Of a stretch of DNA of 64,000 nt, positions 29,835 to 39,028 are shown in pieces. How positions within the stretch are numbered: position 1 is the stretch's first letter; each line of letters starts with the position of its first letter. A program made the position numbers and the translations under genes. The DNA lies in the NCBI RefSeq assembly GCF_002013375.1, contig NZ_MAEW01000011.1, positions 1 through 64,000 of the forward strand, read 5' to 3'. Source of the DNA: Mycobacterium sp. D16Q13. GTDB taxonomy: Bacteria; Actinomycetota; Actinomycetes; Mycobacteriales; Mycobacteriaceae. The notes under the pieces are model-generated. The model had not been told where the DNA came from, did no database searches, and saw nothing but the letters and a program-made list of their open reading frames with translations.

Positions 29835-29912
29835 GTCGTCCAGTATGCCGAGTGTGCGATTTGTGTCGATTTACCGGCCAGAACCGACAAAATCCGCACA
29901 CTCGATCACAAC

Positions 29913-31265
29913 TCAGCGCTTCAGCCCACGCCGAATGATGGCGCGCAGTTTGTCCAGCCGCGATCCGATGTCACGTTCGTTGCCGTGATCGGTGGGCTGG
30001 TAGTAATCGGCACCGACCAGCTCATCGGGCGGATACTGCTGCGCCACCACACCGTCGCGGTCGTTGTGCGGGTACACGTATCCGACGGCGTTGCCCAGTT
30101 TTGCGGCGCCGCTGTAGTGGCCGTCACGCAGATGCGGCGGCACCAGCCCGGCCTTCCCCGCGCGGATGTCACCCATCGCCGCTCCCAGTGCCGCGGGAAC
30201 CGCTCCCGACTTGGGCGCGGTCGCGAGGTGGATGGTCGCGTGGGTCAAGGTCAGCTGCGCCTCAGGCATCCCGATCAGTTGCACTGTCTGGGCGGCCGCC
30301 ACCGCCAACGGCAACGCGGTGGGGTCTGCCATGCCGACATCCTCACTGGCCAGGATCATCAGCCGCCGGGCGATGAAGCGCGGGTCCTCCCCGGCGATCA
30401 GCATGCGCGCCAGATAGTGCAGCGCGGCGTCCACATCGGAGCCCCGGATCGACTTGATGAAGGCGCTCACCACGTCGTAATGCTGGTCACCGTCGCGGTC
30501 GTAGCGCACCGCTGCCCGATCCACCGACTGCTCGACCACTTCGACGGATATGACCGAGCCCGCGCCTTCGGCTGTTTCTGCGGCGACTTCCAGCGCGGTC
30601 AGTGCGCGCCGCGCATCGCCCGCGGCCAACTGCGCCAGCAGGCTCAGCGCCTCGGCGTCGACGGTCACCGCACCACCGAGCCCGCGCTCATCGGCGATCG
30701 CCCGCTCGAGTACCTCGCGAATATCGTTGTCGCCCAGCGGCTGCAACTGAAGTATCAGCGAGCGCGAAAGCAGCGGTGCCACCACCGAAAAGGAGGGATT
30801 CTCCGTGGTGGCGGCCACCAGCAGCACCACCCGGTTCTCGACCGCCGCGAGCAGCGCATCCTGCTGTGTCTTGGAGAACCGGTGCACCTCGTCGATGAAG
30901 AGCACTGTCTGGCGGCCATGGACGGCGGCACGGCGCGCATCGTCGATGACCGCTCGCACCTCTTTCACGCCCGCGGACAGGGCCGACAACGCTTCGAACC
31001 TGCGCCCGGTGGCCCCCGAAATCAAGGATGCGAGAGTTGTCTTCCCTGTGCCCGGCGGTCCGTACAGGATGACCGAGGCCGCGCCGGAGCCGTCGACGAG
31101 GCGGCGCAACGGCGAGCCCTGCTTGAGCAGGTGCCCCTGCCCCACCACCTCATCGAGTGTGGCGGGGCGCATGCGGACAGCGAGGGGCGCGTTGGGCGCC
31201 ACCCCCGCATCCACAGGGGCCACGTCGAACCCGCCCCCGGGCACGTCGAACAGGCTGTCTGACAC
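29913..31265 (-). CDS. rarA: Replication-associated recombination protein RarA (AAA ATPase)
   Basis: A 450-residue MgsA/RarA/WRNIP1-type ATPase acting at stalled replication forks. The conserved start [20 protein letters not shown] precedes Walker [15 protein letters not shown], Walker [18 protein letters not shown] and sensor 1 [13 protein letters not shown]. The C-terminal tetramerisation domain follows ([19 protein letters not shown]). It starts at a GTG and corresponds to Rv2559c. Confidence 0.95.
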   Translation of the reverse strand: MSDSLFDVPGGGFDVAPVDAGVAPNAPLAVRMRPATLDEVVGQGHLLKQGSPLRRLVDGSGAASVILYGPPGTGKTTLASLISGATGRRFEALSALSAGVKEVRAVIDDARRAAVHGRQTVLFIDEVHRFSKTQQDALLAAVENRVVLLVAATTENPSFSVVAPLLSRSLILQLQPLGDNDIREVLERAIADERGLGGAVTVDAEALSLLAQLAAGDARRALTALEVAAETAEGAGSVISVEVVEQSVDRAAVRYDRDGDQHYDVVSAFIKSIRGSDVDAALHYLARMLIAGEDPRFIARRLMILASEDVGMADPTALPLAVAAAQTVQLIGMPEAQLTLTHATIHLATAPKSGAVPAALGAAMGDIRAGKAGLVPPHLRDGHYSGAAKLGNAVGYVYPHNDRDGVVAQQYPPDELVGADYYQPTDHGNERDIGSRLDKLRAIIRRGLKR

Positions 31266-31309
31266 GTCTCAGGCTTACCACGTCGGGCCGACGGGTTCAG
31301 TGCAGCCCG

Positions 31310-32152
31310 TCACTGGTCAGGCAGCGTGACGAAATCGATGAGTTCCTCGACACGGCCGATCAGGGCGGGCTCCAGGTCTGTCCAGGTGCGCACCTTGCCG
31401 CGGATCCGGCGCCAGGCCTCGGCAATCTCGGTCTGACTGCCATGAGGCCAGCCCAGTGCCTGGCAGATGCCGTGCTTCCATTCGATGTCCCGTGGCACGG
31501 TGGGCCAGGCATGCAGGCCGATCCGCTCGGGCTTGACCGCTTGCCAGATGTCGACGAACGGATGCCCGACCACGAGGGTGTGCTCGCCGTAGGGGCCCTT
31601 CTGCACCGTTTCGGCGATACGTGATTCCTTCGACCCCTTCACCAGGTGATCAACCAGCACTCCGAGCCGACGCCCCGGACCGGGCTGGAATTCCTTCACG
31701 ATGGCCGCGAGGTCGTCCACCCCGCCCAGGTACTCGACGACCACACCTTCGACGCGCAGGTCGTGACCCCACACCTGCTCGACGAGCTCCGCATCGTGAC
31801 GGCCCTCGACGTAGATTCGGCTGGCCAGCGCCGTGCGTGCCTTAAGACCCTGTACCGCAACCGATCCCGACGCGCTCCTGGATGGCTTGGTGGGTGTGTG
31901 CCGCAACGGCTCCTTGAGGATCACCGGTTTGCCGTCGATGAGATATCCCGGCCCGACCGGGAATCCGCGGACTCGTCCGTGCCGGTCCTCCAGATCCATC
32001 CGGCCGTACTCGATCCGCACGACCGCACCCACGAAGCCCGTCTGGGCATCCTCGACCACCAGGCCCTTTATCGCCGCGACCTCGGTCGATTGAGGACGCC
32101 GCGGAGCATGCGGGTTGTTGGACAGGATGTCGGTGCCATAGCGATCAGCCAC
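31310..32152 (-). CDS. DUF3097 protein
   Basis: A 280-residue actinobacterial protein of the DUF3097 family. Its central part (ASRIYVEGRHDAELVEQVWG, VVVEYLGGVDDL, LGVLVDHLVKGSKESRIA) resembles a Toprim fold with glutamate and aspartate positions suited to metal binding, so a nucleic-acid role is possible. Function is not established. It is the last core gene before the FAAL/PKS accessory cluster. Confidence 0.75.
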   Translation of the reverse strand: MADRYGTDILSNNPHAPRRPQSTEVAAIKGLVVEDAQTGFVGAVVRIEYGRMDLEDRHGRVRGFPVGPGYLIDGKPVILKEPLRHTPTKPSRSASGSVAVQGLKARTALASRIYVEGRHDAELVEQVWGHDLRVEGVVVEYLGGVDDLAAIVKEFQPGPGRRLGVLVDHLVKGSKESRIAETVQKGPYGEHTLVVGHPFVDIWQAVKPERIGLHAWPTVPRDIEWKHGICQALGWPHGSQTEIAEAWRRIRGKVRTWTDLEPALIGRVEELIDFVTLPDQ

Positions 32153-32207
32153 CCGGCGATGGTAGGAACGCGTCGGCGCCGCATCCGGCTACGACGCGCC
32201 CCTGTGA

Positions 32208-33962
32208 CTAGACCGTGATCGGAACCGCGTGCGCGTGAGTGCGAGTGGCCACCACCGAATCGGCGAGTGCCCCCTGCACATAGAGGTCGCGGGTGCGCGA
32301 ACGCTGCACCTTTCCCGAGGAGGTTTTGGGCAGCTGGCCCGGCCGCAACAACACGACATCGGCCAGCGCCAGACGCGTGCGGTCGGACACCGAACGCCTG
32401 ATCTTCGTGATCTGCGCAGCATTGTCGTCGTCGCTCTTGCCGGATCGTTCGGCGGCGATCACCACGTGTTCAGTGACATCTCCCGGTACGGAGAAGGCCA
32501 CCACATTGCCCTTCCGGATGCCAGGCACATCCTCTACCGCCCATTCGACCTGCTGCGGGTCGTAGTTGCGCCCATTGACGACGAGGATGTCCTTCTTACG
32601 CCCGGTGACGTACAGGTTGCCGTCCGCGATGAACCCGCGATCACCGGTGCTCAGCCACCCGTCGGCACTGAAGGCATTACGGGTTGCCTCCTCATTCTCG
32701 AAGTATCCGGCCGCGACCGATGGTCCGTGAAACTGAACGTCGCCGACACGCCCCTGCTCCAGCTCTCGCCCGGCGTCGTCGACGATCCGCACGCGGTGCC
32801 GGTCGTCGAGTACCTTCCCGCAGCTGACGAAGGTGAGAACGTCATCGCCTACGGCGGCGGGGACCACCAGACCCTCATTCCGGTATGCCGCACCGGAAAT
32901 GGGCAGACGCTCGAAACGGCTGGCAAGGCTGTCGAAGGTAATCGCGAGGGTGGCCTCGGCCATGCCGTAGGCAGGCATCACGGCCTCCTGTGTGAGTCCG
33001 TGCGGGGCATACGCCTCGATGAAGGCATCCAGCACCTCGGCGTTGATCGGTTCGGCGCCGCAACCGAAGACCCGCACGCTGGAAAAGTCCCACGCGGTCT
33101 CCCCTGCGGGGGGCGGCACGGCCTTCTTGACCGTCAATGCGAACGCGAAATTCGGTGCGAAGGAGACGGTTCCGCGATGCCTGGACACCGTGTCAAGCCA
33201 GATGCCCGGGTCACGCAGGAAGGCCAGTGTGGGCAGATACGTTGCCTGGAGCCCGAATAGCACCACACTCAGGAAATGCCCGATCAGACCCATATCGTGG
33301 TACAGCGGAAGCCAGCTGACCAGGCGTTCGGTGGGGTACTTCTGCGCCTCCAGGCAGCGCAGATTTGTCAGGAATGAGTGCGCGTTGGCCCACAGCGAGG
33401 CGTCGGTCACCCGGACGGCCTTCGGTTTTCCGGTACTGCCACTGGTGAACTGCAGGAAGGTGACCTGATCTGTGGTGCGCGGGGCGGCATCCACGTAATC
33501 GCCTCCGGCGGTGACAGTTTCGGTATGCACCACGGCACCCACCTGGGCACCGAATCTGGCCGACAGGTTCAGCACCTCGTCCACCCATTGCGGTGCGATG
33601 AGTCCGCGAGATCCGCTGGAGGACAGCACTGATTCGAGGAAGTCGAGGTATGCATCCTGCTTACCCAGGCTCGTCGGCGGATACAACGGCACGGGTATGG
33701 CACCGAGCCACACGATCGCGAGGAACCCGGTGACGAATTCACGGGTATCCGGCACTACCAGCGCCACCCGGTCACCCGGCGCGATGCCGTGTGCCGACAA
33801 CGCACCGGCGCCGCGAGCCACCTCACCCAGCAGCTCCGCGAAGGGCACCAATACCTCGCTACGGTCGTCGCCGATGAATGTCAGTCCGCGGGTGGTCGAC
33901 GCGGCATTGGCCTGAAGCGCCGTGGCCAACGATCGCGGGTTATCGATGTCGAACATCGTCAC
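32208..33962 (-). CDS. Fatty acyl-AMP ligase (FAAL)
   Basis: A 584-residue adenylating enzyme of the FadD32/FAAL group, which activates fatty acids as acyl-AMP and passes them to a carrier protein rather than CoA. The P-loop is FTSGSTGKPKAVRV, followed by LPLYHDMGLIGHFL, PAYGMAEATLAITF, the GDRGFIADGNLYVTGRKKD hinge and the C-terminal lysine region LPKTSSGKVQRSRTRDLY. Its ATG overlaps the PKS stop (ATGA), so it should supply the starter acyl chain to the ACP encoded at 38464-38733. Confidence 0.93.
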   Translation of the reverse strand: MTMFDIDNPRSLATALQANAASTTRGLTFIGDDRSEVLVPFAELLGEVARGAGALSAHGIAPGDRVALVVPDTREFVTGFLAIVWLGAIPVPLYPPTSLGKQDAYLDFLESVLSSSGSRGLIAPQWVDEVLNLSARFGAQVGAVVHTETVTAGGDYVDAAPRTTDQVTFLQFTSGSTGKPKAVRVTDASLWANAHSFLTNLRCLEAQKYPTERLVSWLPLYHDMGLIGHFLSVVLFGLQATYLPTLAFLRDPGIWLDTVSRHRGTVSFAPNFAFALTVKKAVPPPAGETAWDFSSVRVFGCGAEPINAEVLDAFIEAYAPHGLTQEAVMPAYGMAEATLAITFDSLASRFERLPISGAAYRNEGLVVPAAVGDDVLTFVSCGKVLDDRHRVRIVDDAGRELEQGRVGDVQFHGPSVAAGYFENEEATRNAFSADGWLSTGDRGFIADGNLYVTGRKKDILVVNGRNYDPQQVEWAVEDVPGIRKGNVVAFSVPGDVTEHVVIAAERSGKSDDDNAAQITKIRRSVSDRTRLALADVVLLRPGQLPKTSSGKVQRSRTRDLYVQGALADSVVATRTHAHAVPITV

Positions 33963-36900
33963 GCTCCGTTCAGGTTCTGGGTTGCGGGGTTGACAAGGTT
34001 CGCAAGGATTTTCACGGTGCGGTCGATCTGCTCGAAACTGTGGCTGGCCGTCACGAAGAAGCGCAGTCGCGTCTGATCGTTGGGCACGGCGGGGTACAGG
34101 ATCGGATCGACGTTGATGCCGGATTCGCGCAGCTGCGCGGCCAGCAGAAGCGATCGGCGCGAGTCACCCACCACGAACGGGATGATCGGTGTCCCATTGC
34201 TGTCGCCGAACGAGAGACCGGCGCCCGCAAACGCGGCACGCATGTAGTCGGCGTTGGCATGCAGTGCGGCAACACGTTCCGGCTCGGCCTGCAGAATCTC
34301 GATCGAGGCGAGCGAGGCGCCGGCCGACGCCGGTGGCAGCCCGCAACTGTAGATGAAGCCGGGCAGGCTGTATTTCAGGTACTCGATCAGCTCGCGAGAT
34401 CCGCCGAGGTAGCCACCGCAGCTGGACAGCGATTTCGACAGGGTGCCCATCCAGATGTCGACCTGAGAACGGTCCACGTCGAAGTGCTCGCCGATGCCGC
34501 CGCCGCCCGCACCGAGAACCCCGATGGAGTGCGCCTCGTCGACCATGAGCAGGGCGTCATGCCGCTTGGCCACCTCGATGAACGCCGGCAGGTCGGCGAT
34601 GTCACCGTCCATGCTGTAGGCGCCTTCGATCACCACCAGAGCCCGACGGTATCGGTCGCGAACGGTGCCGAGTAGCTGGTCCAGATGTGCGGCGTCGTTG
34701 TGCTTGAACGGACGCCGCGTCGCACCGGACAAGCGGCAGCCCTGCATGATGCTGTCGTGCGCCAGCGCGTCGTGCAGCACGATGTCCTGCTCACCAAGAA
34801 TGTGGCCGATGGCAGTGACATTCGTGGAATGGCCGCCGACGAGGGTGACCACATCCTCAACCTTCAGCAGCCGCGCGATGGCCGCCTCCAGCTCGCGGTG
34901 CACCGGCTTCTCCCCCGAAAGCAGTCGGCTTGCGGAAACCGATGTGCCGTAACGGCTCAACGCCTCTTGGGCGCGGGCGGTGACCCGCTCGTCCCCCGAC
35001 AGTCCCAGATAGTTGTAGCTCGAGAAGTTGATCAGCACACGATCGCCCACGCGGGTGGTGTCATTGACAACCTGCTGGTGCACCGTGAAATACGGGTTCT
35101 CCGTGCCCTCGCTGTCGAAGTCTTTCAGCCGCTTGTCCAGCGCCTGCCACTCCGGGAAATCCGTGATCGTGCGCTCACGACTGACCCGCTCGACGAGGAC
35201 CTCACCGGAGGGCTCGGGTTTCGCGACCACCACAGCCGTCTGCCCTGCTGCCAGAGCCACGACATTGCCCACTGTGAGTTCCTTGGCACTGAAGTCCTGC
35301 AGTGCAAGGTCCGGATTGCCCTTCTGCAGGGTCTTGAACAGCTCCGTGAGCATCAGCGAGTCAAAGCCCAGATCACCGACGAGGAGGTGTCCGGCGGTGA
35401 GCGCCGCCGCGTCATATGATCCAATGCGCGCGATCTCGTTGAGCGCATTGCTGTTTCGATTCACGGACGTACGCTGCGGGTTGGGTACCGTGACAGGTTC
35501 CACGGCGACGGGTATCGCGGGTACCGCCTGAGCAATCGGCGGCAGGTCGACGGCCTGGCTACCCAGGACCGTAGTGAGTAGCGCGGTCTGTTCACGCCAG
35601 AGCGAGATGATGTCCTGCACGAGGGGTGATTCCTTCCCGATAGGCGCGGATTGTGTCCGCTTCGCCGGAGAGCTGTCCTGAGGAATCGCCGCGAGGGTGC
35701 GCCGCGATTCACGCTTCTTCACCGGCCACAGTGACTTGGCGGGAACCGGCCGTGTGGTCAGCAGTGCGCCCGGGTGATCGGACGGGCCGTCCAATGCGGT
35801 GGGCACGCCAACCGAACGCAATTGGGCCCGTATCCGATTGAGCAGGCGAGCGTGCTCGGCGGTGTCCACCTCCACCAGATGATCGGCAGGAGCGCCCACC
35901 GACCGCGCGAGGTTCAACAGAGCACGCCCCGCACCGATCTGAAGAAAGACGGTGTCCGTGCCCCCGAGGGCGCCGAGGGCGCCGGAGAAACGCACCGGTG
36001 CGAGCGCGTGTTCACGCCACCGCGCGCGAATCTCCTCCGCATTGGTGTACTCGGATGCCGAGATGCACGATATGAAGGCGATTTCCGGGTTCCGGATGGG
36101 CAATTCCCCAACCAGCCTGTAGATTTCACGGTTCGCCGGTTCTAGCAGCGGACTGTGGAAGGCATGCGAGACGTTCAGCACCTTGTGCGGAACATCGGCG
36201 CCGATGAGTAGCGCACCGGCAGTGGCCAATCCGTCGGTGGTGCCGGCGAGGACGATCTGATCCGCGGCGTTGTGGTTGGCCACCCATACCGACGGAACGC
36301 CCTCGATGAGCGCGCGCAGCGTGGCCTCGTCACTTCGGCACGCGATCATCCCCCCGGCAGGAATGTCGGCATGGGCAATCGCCTCTCCCCGCCGGGCGGC
36401 AAAACGCACCGCCTCCTCGTCGGAGAGCACTCCCACGGTGGCGGCGGCGGCGAATTCCCCGACGCTGTGGCCCAGTACGACATCGGGAACGACACCGGCG
36501 CTGGCCAGATACTGCACGAGGGCCAGCTGCGTGATCAGCAGTGCCGGCTGGCAGCGGTCCGTGCTGGCGAGCGCCATCTCGGCATCCGGCGTGTGCTCGG
36601 CCGGATACATCACGTCGAGCAGTCCGGGGCTGTTCGCGGCCTCGGCGAGACGTTCGATAGTCGCATTCACCCCCGGCACCGCGGTTTTCAATAACGCGAG
36701 CTCGTTGACGGTCTGCGCCCCCTGGCCGGCGAACAGGAAGCAGACCCGAGGGATCGAGGAGGCCGGCTTGGCCGATCGATACCAGATGTCTTCGCCTATC
36801 CGCGTGGGAATCTCGCTGCCTGCCTTGAGCACTGCGAGCGCGGCGCGCAGATGCTCGTGGAGCTCCAAGATCGAACTGGTGACGATCAGCAACTCCACCC

Positions 36901-38464
36901 CGCGGTCCTCGCGGCGTGTGAGCGTCCGGGCCACCTGTCCGAGGTCCAGGTCCGGTGTGGCGTCGATGTCGTCCAGCAGATACTGGCAGCGCACCTCGAT
37001 ATCGCTGGCATTTTCACCGCGAATCGGTATCACCCAGGAGTCCCGGGGTGTGCCTGTGCGCGCGACGTCACGCGGCTGACCCGCTTCCAGGAGTACATGC
37101 ACATTGGTTCCGCCGAATCCGAACGCGCTGACACCCGCCACGTGCGGCCGTAGCGGCACAGCGGGCAGCGTGGTCGCCGATTCGGCGATGCGCCAACCCC
37201 GTTCCTCCAGATTTAGCGCTCCTCGTTTTTCACGAATGTTGGGCTGCGGCGGAATGATTCCGGTGCGCAACACCAGTGCCGTCTTAATCAGCCCGATCAG
37301 CCCCGCCGCGGACATGGCGTGCCCCACATTGGCTTTTGCACTGCCGAGATACCGCGGCAGATCCCCGCGGTGCGCCAGGCAAGAACTCAACGACTCGACC
37401 TCCACCGCGTCGCCAACCGGAGTGGCGGTACCGTGCGCCTCGACGTAATCGATCTGACCGGGATCCAGCCCCGCGTCCGCAAGTGCGAACTCGATCGCGG
37501 CGCGCTGTCCCGCGGCCTGCGGCTCCATCGGCCCGGCGCCGGAGCCGTCGTTGTTGCAGCCGACGCCACGTAGCCAGGCATGTACCTCGCCCCGCGCGGG
37601 CAGGGTGTCCTCGCGGGTCAACACGATGACGCCCGCGCCCTCACCGAGTACGAATCCGTCAGCGCTCGCGTCAAAGGGGGCGCAGACACCGGACTTTGAG
37701 ACGGCGCCGATCTTCGAGAACATCACCAGCGAATCGGGCACCAGATTCAGGTGTACTCCGGCAACAATCGCCACCTCGCATTGCCGCGACCGCAGCGCAA
37801 GCACAGCGTTGTTCAGCGCGACCAGCGATGACGCGCAGGCGGCGTCGACCGCCATCGAAGGCCCGCGCAGATTGAACGCTCTGCTGATCATCGCGGCCGA
37901 CATGTTGAGCAGCGAGCCCGGCATCGTGAACGGACGCACTACCGGGACATCCGCCGTCAGGGCCCGCGAGTCGATATCGGAGAGATTTGAGGAATCCCCG
38001 AATTGACCGGCGCCGAGCTGCACTCCGCGCAGGGGCGCACTCACCACCACCTCGCGAAAGTCGGATGTCGAGATACCGACGTATACGCCGACGCTGCGGC
38101 CCGCGAAGCTCTCCTGATCGAAGCCGGCATCCTCCAATGCCTCGCGCGTGGTGGTCAACAGGATCCGATGTTGCGGATCCATGACTTCGGCTTGCCGCGG
38201 CGAAATCCCGAAGGTAAGCGGATCGAACCGGTCGATACCGCTGACCGCGGCCATCACATCGGTGTAGGTGGTGTTGGGGCGCTTACCCTCGGGATCGAAG
38301 AACGGCCCATGCTCCCAGCGCTCCCGCGGGATCTGTCCGACGGCGGTGTCGCCTCGCAGCAGCATCTGCCAGAAGGATCGGACGTCCCCGGCCCCCGGTA
38401 CCTGGCATGCCATCCCCACGATGGCCAGCGGCTCCGATGGACCGTTCCCGCGGTGCGCGTCCAT
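33959..38464 (-). CDS. KS-AT-ACP-alpha-oxoamine synthase megasynthase
   Basis: A 1501-residue hybrid enzyme. KS: residues 10-455, with Cys210 (VDAACASSL), His344 and His382. AT: 570-880, with Ser667 (GHSVG) and HAFH at 767-770, which predicts malonyl use. ACP: about 1010-1080, Ser1036 in LGFDSL. The C-terminal 1120-1500 is a PLP-dependent alpha-oxoamine synthase of the KBL/AONS type, with Asp1309-His1312 (DEAH) and Lys1344 in GTLSKSLSS. There is no ketoreductase. The enzyme should extend an acyl starter by malonate and release the beta-keto chain by decarboxylative condensation with an amino acid. This is the KS-AT-ACP-OAS end of RedL from prodiginine synthesis. A proline-rich linker spans about 960-1000. 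Confidence 0.93.
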   Translation of the reverse strand: MDAHRGNGPSEPLAIVGMACQVPGAGDVRSFWQMLLRGDTAVGQIPRERWEHGPFFDPEGKRPNTTYTDVMAAVSGIDRFDPLTFGISPRQAEVMDPQHRILLTTTREALEDAGFDQESFAGRSVGVYVGISTSDFREVVVSAPLRGVQLGAGQFGDSSNLSDIDSRALTADVPVVRPFTMPGSLLNMSAAMISRAFNLRGPSMAVDAACASSLVALNNAVLALRSRQCEVAIVAGVHLNLVPDSLVMFSKIGAVSKSGVCAPFDASADGFVLGEGAGVIVLTREDTLPARGEVHAWLRGVGCNNDGSGAGPMEPQAAGQRAAIEFALADAGLDPGQIDYVEAHGTATPVGDAVEVESLSSCLAHRGDLPRYLGSAKANVGHAMSAAGLIGLIKTALVLRTGIIPPQPNIREKRGALNLEERGWRIAESATTLPAVPLRPHVAGVSAFGFGGTNVHVLLEAGQPRDVARTGTPRDSWVIPIRGENASDIEVRCQYLLDDIDATPDLDLGQVARTLTRREDRGVELLIVTSSILELHEHLRAALAVLKAGSEIPTRIGEDIWYRSAKPASSIPRVCFLFAGQGAQTVNELALLKTAVPGVNATIERLAEAANSPGLLDVMYPAEHTPDAEMALASTDRCQPALLITQLALVQYLASAGVVPDVVLGHSVGEFAAAATVGVLSDEEAVRFAARRGEAIAHADIPAGGMIACRSDEATLRALIEGVPSVWVANHNAADQIVLAGTTDGLATAGALLIGADVPHKVLNVSHAFHSPLLEPANREIYRLVGELPIRNPEIAFISCISASEYTNAEEIRARWREHALAPVRFSGALGALGGTDTVFLQIGAGRALLNLARSVGAPADHLVEVDTAEHARLLNRIRAQLRSVGVPTALDGPSDHPGALLTTRPVPAKSLWPVKKRESRRTLAAIPQDSSPAKRTQSAPIGKESPLVQDIISLWREQTALLTTVLGSQAVDLPPIAQAVPAIPVAVEPVTVPNPQRTSVNRNSNALNEIARIGSYDAAALTAGHLLVGDLGFDSLMLTELFKTLQKGNPDLALQDFSAKELTVGNVVALAAGQTAVVVAKPEPSGEVLVERVSRERTITDFPEWQALDKRLKDFDSEGTENPYFTVHQQVVNDTTRVGDRVLINFSSYNYLGLSGDERVTARAQEALSRYGTSVSASRLLSGEKPVHRELEAAIARLLKVEDVVTLVGGHSTNVTAIGHILGEQDIVLHDALAHDSIMQGCRLSGATRRPFKHNDAAHLDQLLGTVRDRYRRALVVIEGAYSMDGDIADLPAFIEVAKRHDALLMVDEAHSIGVLGAGGGGIGEHFDVDRSQVDIWMGTLSKSLSSCGGYLGGSRELIEYLKYSLPGFIYSCGLPPASAGASLASIEILQAEPERVAALHANADYMRAAFAGAGLSFGDSNGTPIIPFVVGDSRRSLLLAAQLRESGINVDPILYPAVPNDQTRLRFFVTASHSFEQIDRTVKILANLVNPATQNLNGA

Positions 38465-38733
38465 CAGCCGGCGAGCTCAGCGGCCAGATGTGCACGTACG
38501 ACGGCGGCCAGATCGGCGATCGTGTTCACCCTGACCAGCTCACGCGGAGGCAACCGGACTCCGGTGACCTCTTCGATATGCGTCAGGAATTCGAGGGTCT
38601 GCACCGAGTTGTAACCCAGGTCCGCGATCTCCGATTCGGGAGTGAGCTCGGGAAGCGCCTCGGTGGCCACCGACTCGATGGCCTCAACGACGAGGTCAAG
38701 CTCTTCGGAGAACACAATGTTGTTCGATGTCAC
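38464..38733 (-). CDS. Discrete acyl carrier protein
   Basis: An 89-residue carrier with Ser43 in DLGYNSVQTLEFL. It precedes the megasynthase with a 1-nt stop/start overlap (TGATG) and is most simply the carrier loaded by the FAAL to present the starter to the KS domain. It starts at a GTG with GAGGTGA upstream. The proline-containing helix 1 (ALPELTPESEIADLG) is ordinary for the family. Confidence 0.92.
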   Translation of the reverse strand: MTSNNIVFSEELDLVVEAIESVATEALPELTPESEIADLGYNSVQTLEFLTHIEEVTGVRLPPRELVRVNTIADLAAVVRAHLAAELAG

Positions 38734-39028
38734 CAGTCACCTCAAATATCTACGCGCGGATGATGTTTCGCAGCGATTGACAACGCTGTCATGGCGAACA
38801 GCGTCGAGGCTATGGAGATAAGTGGTGCGCTAAAACCCTGCACGTCCTGATGTGTCAAGTCAACGGCACGACCGGCCTTGTATGTCAGGTTGGATGACGT
38901 ACAGATGTGATACTCAACACTTCCGGGAATGCATTACCCGTTCCGGTCGGCTGAAAGATATTCGCGCACAGCCTGTTCGAGGACCTGCATCGCGGTGGAC
39001 ATTGACCGAATGAGGTTCGATCCGGCGC
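38734..39028. other. Intergenic region before the ACP-PKS-FAAL operon
   Basis: No convincing gene lies in these 295 bases. They should hold the operon promoter: TTGACA on the minus strand (within GACTTGACACATC) has TTTTAG 17 nt downstream, a weak match. A 22-codon frame at 38934-39002 on the minus strand reads like protein but has no ribosome site. Confidence 0.4.

Noticed and set aside
38934-39002. 22-codon frame after the APH-fold gene (MSTAMQVLEQAVREYLSADR...)
   Set aside because: It reads like an amphipathic peptide but has no ribosome site or homologue I recognise; it may be a relic or chance.
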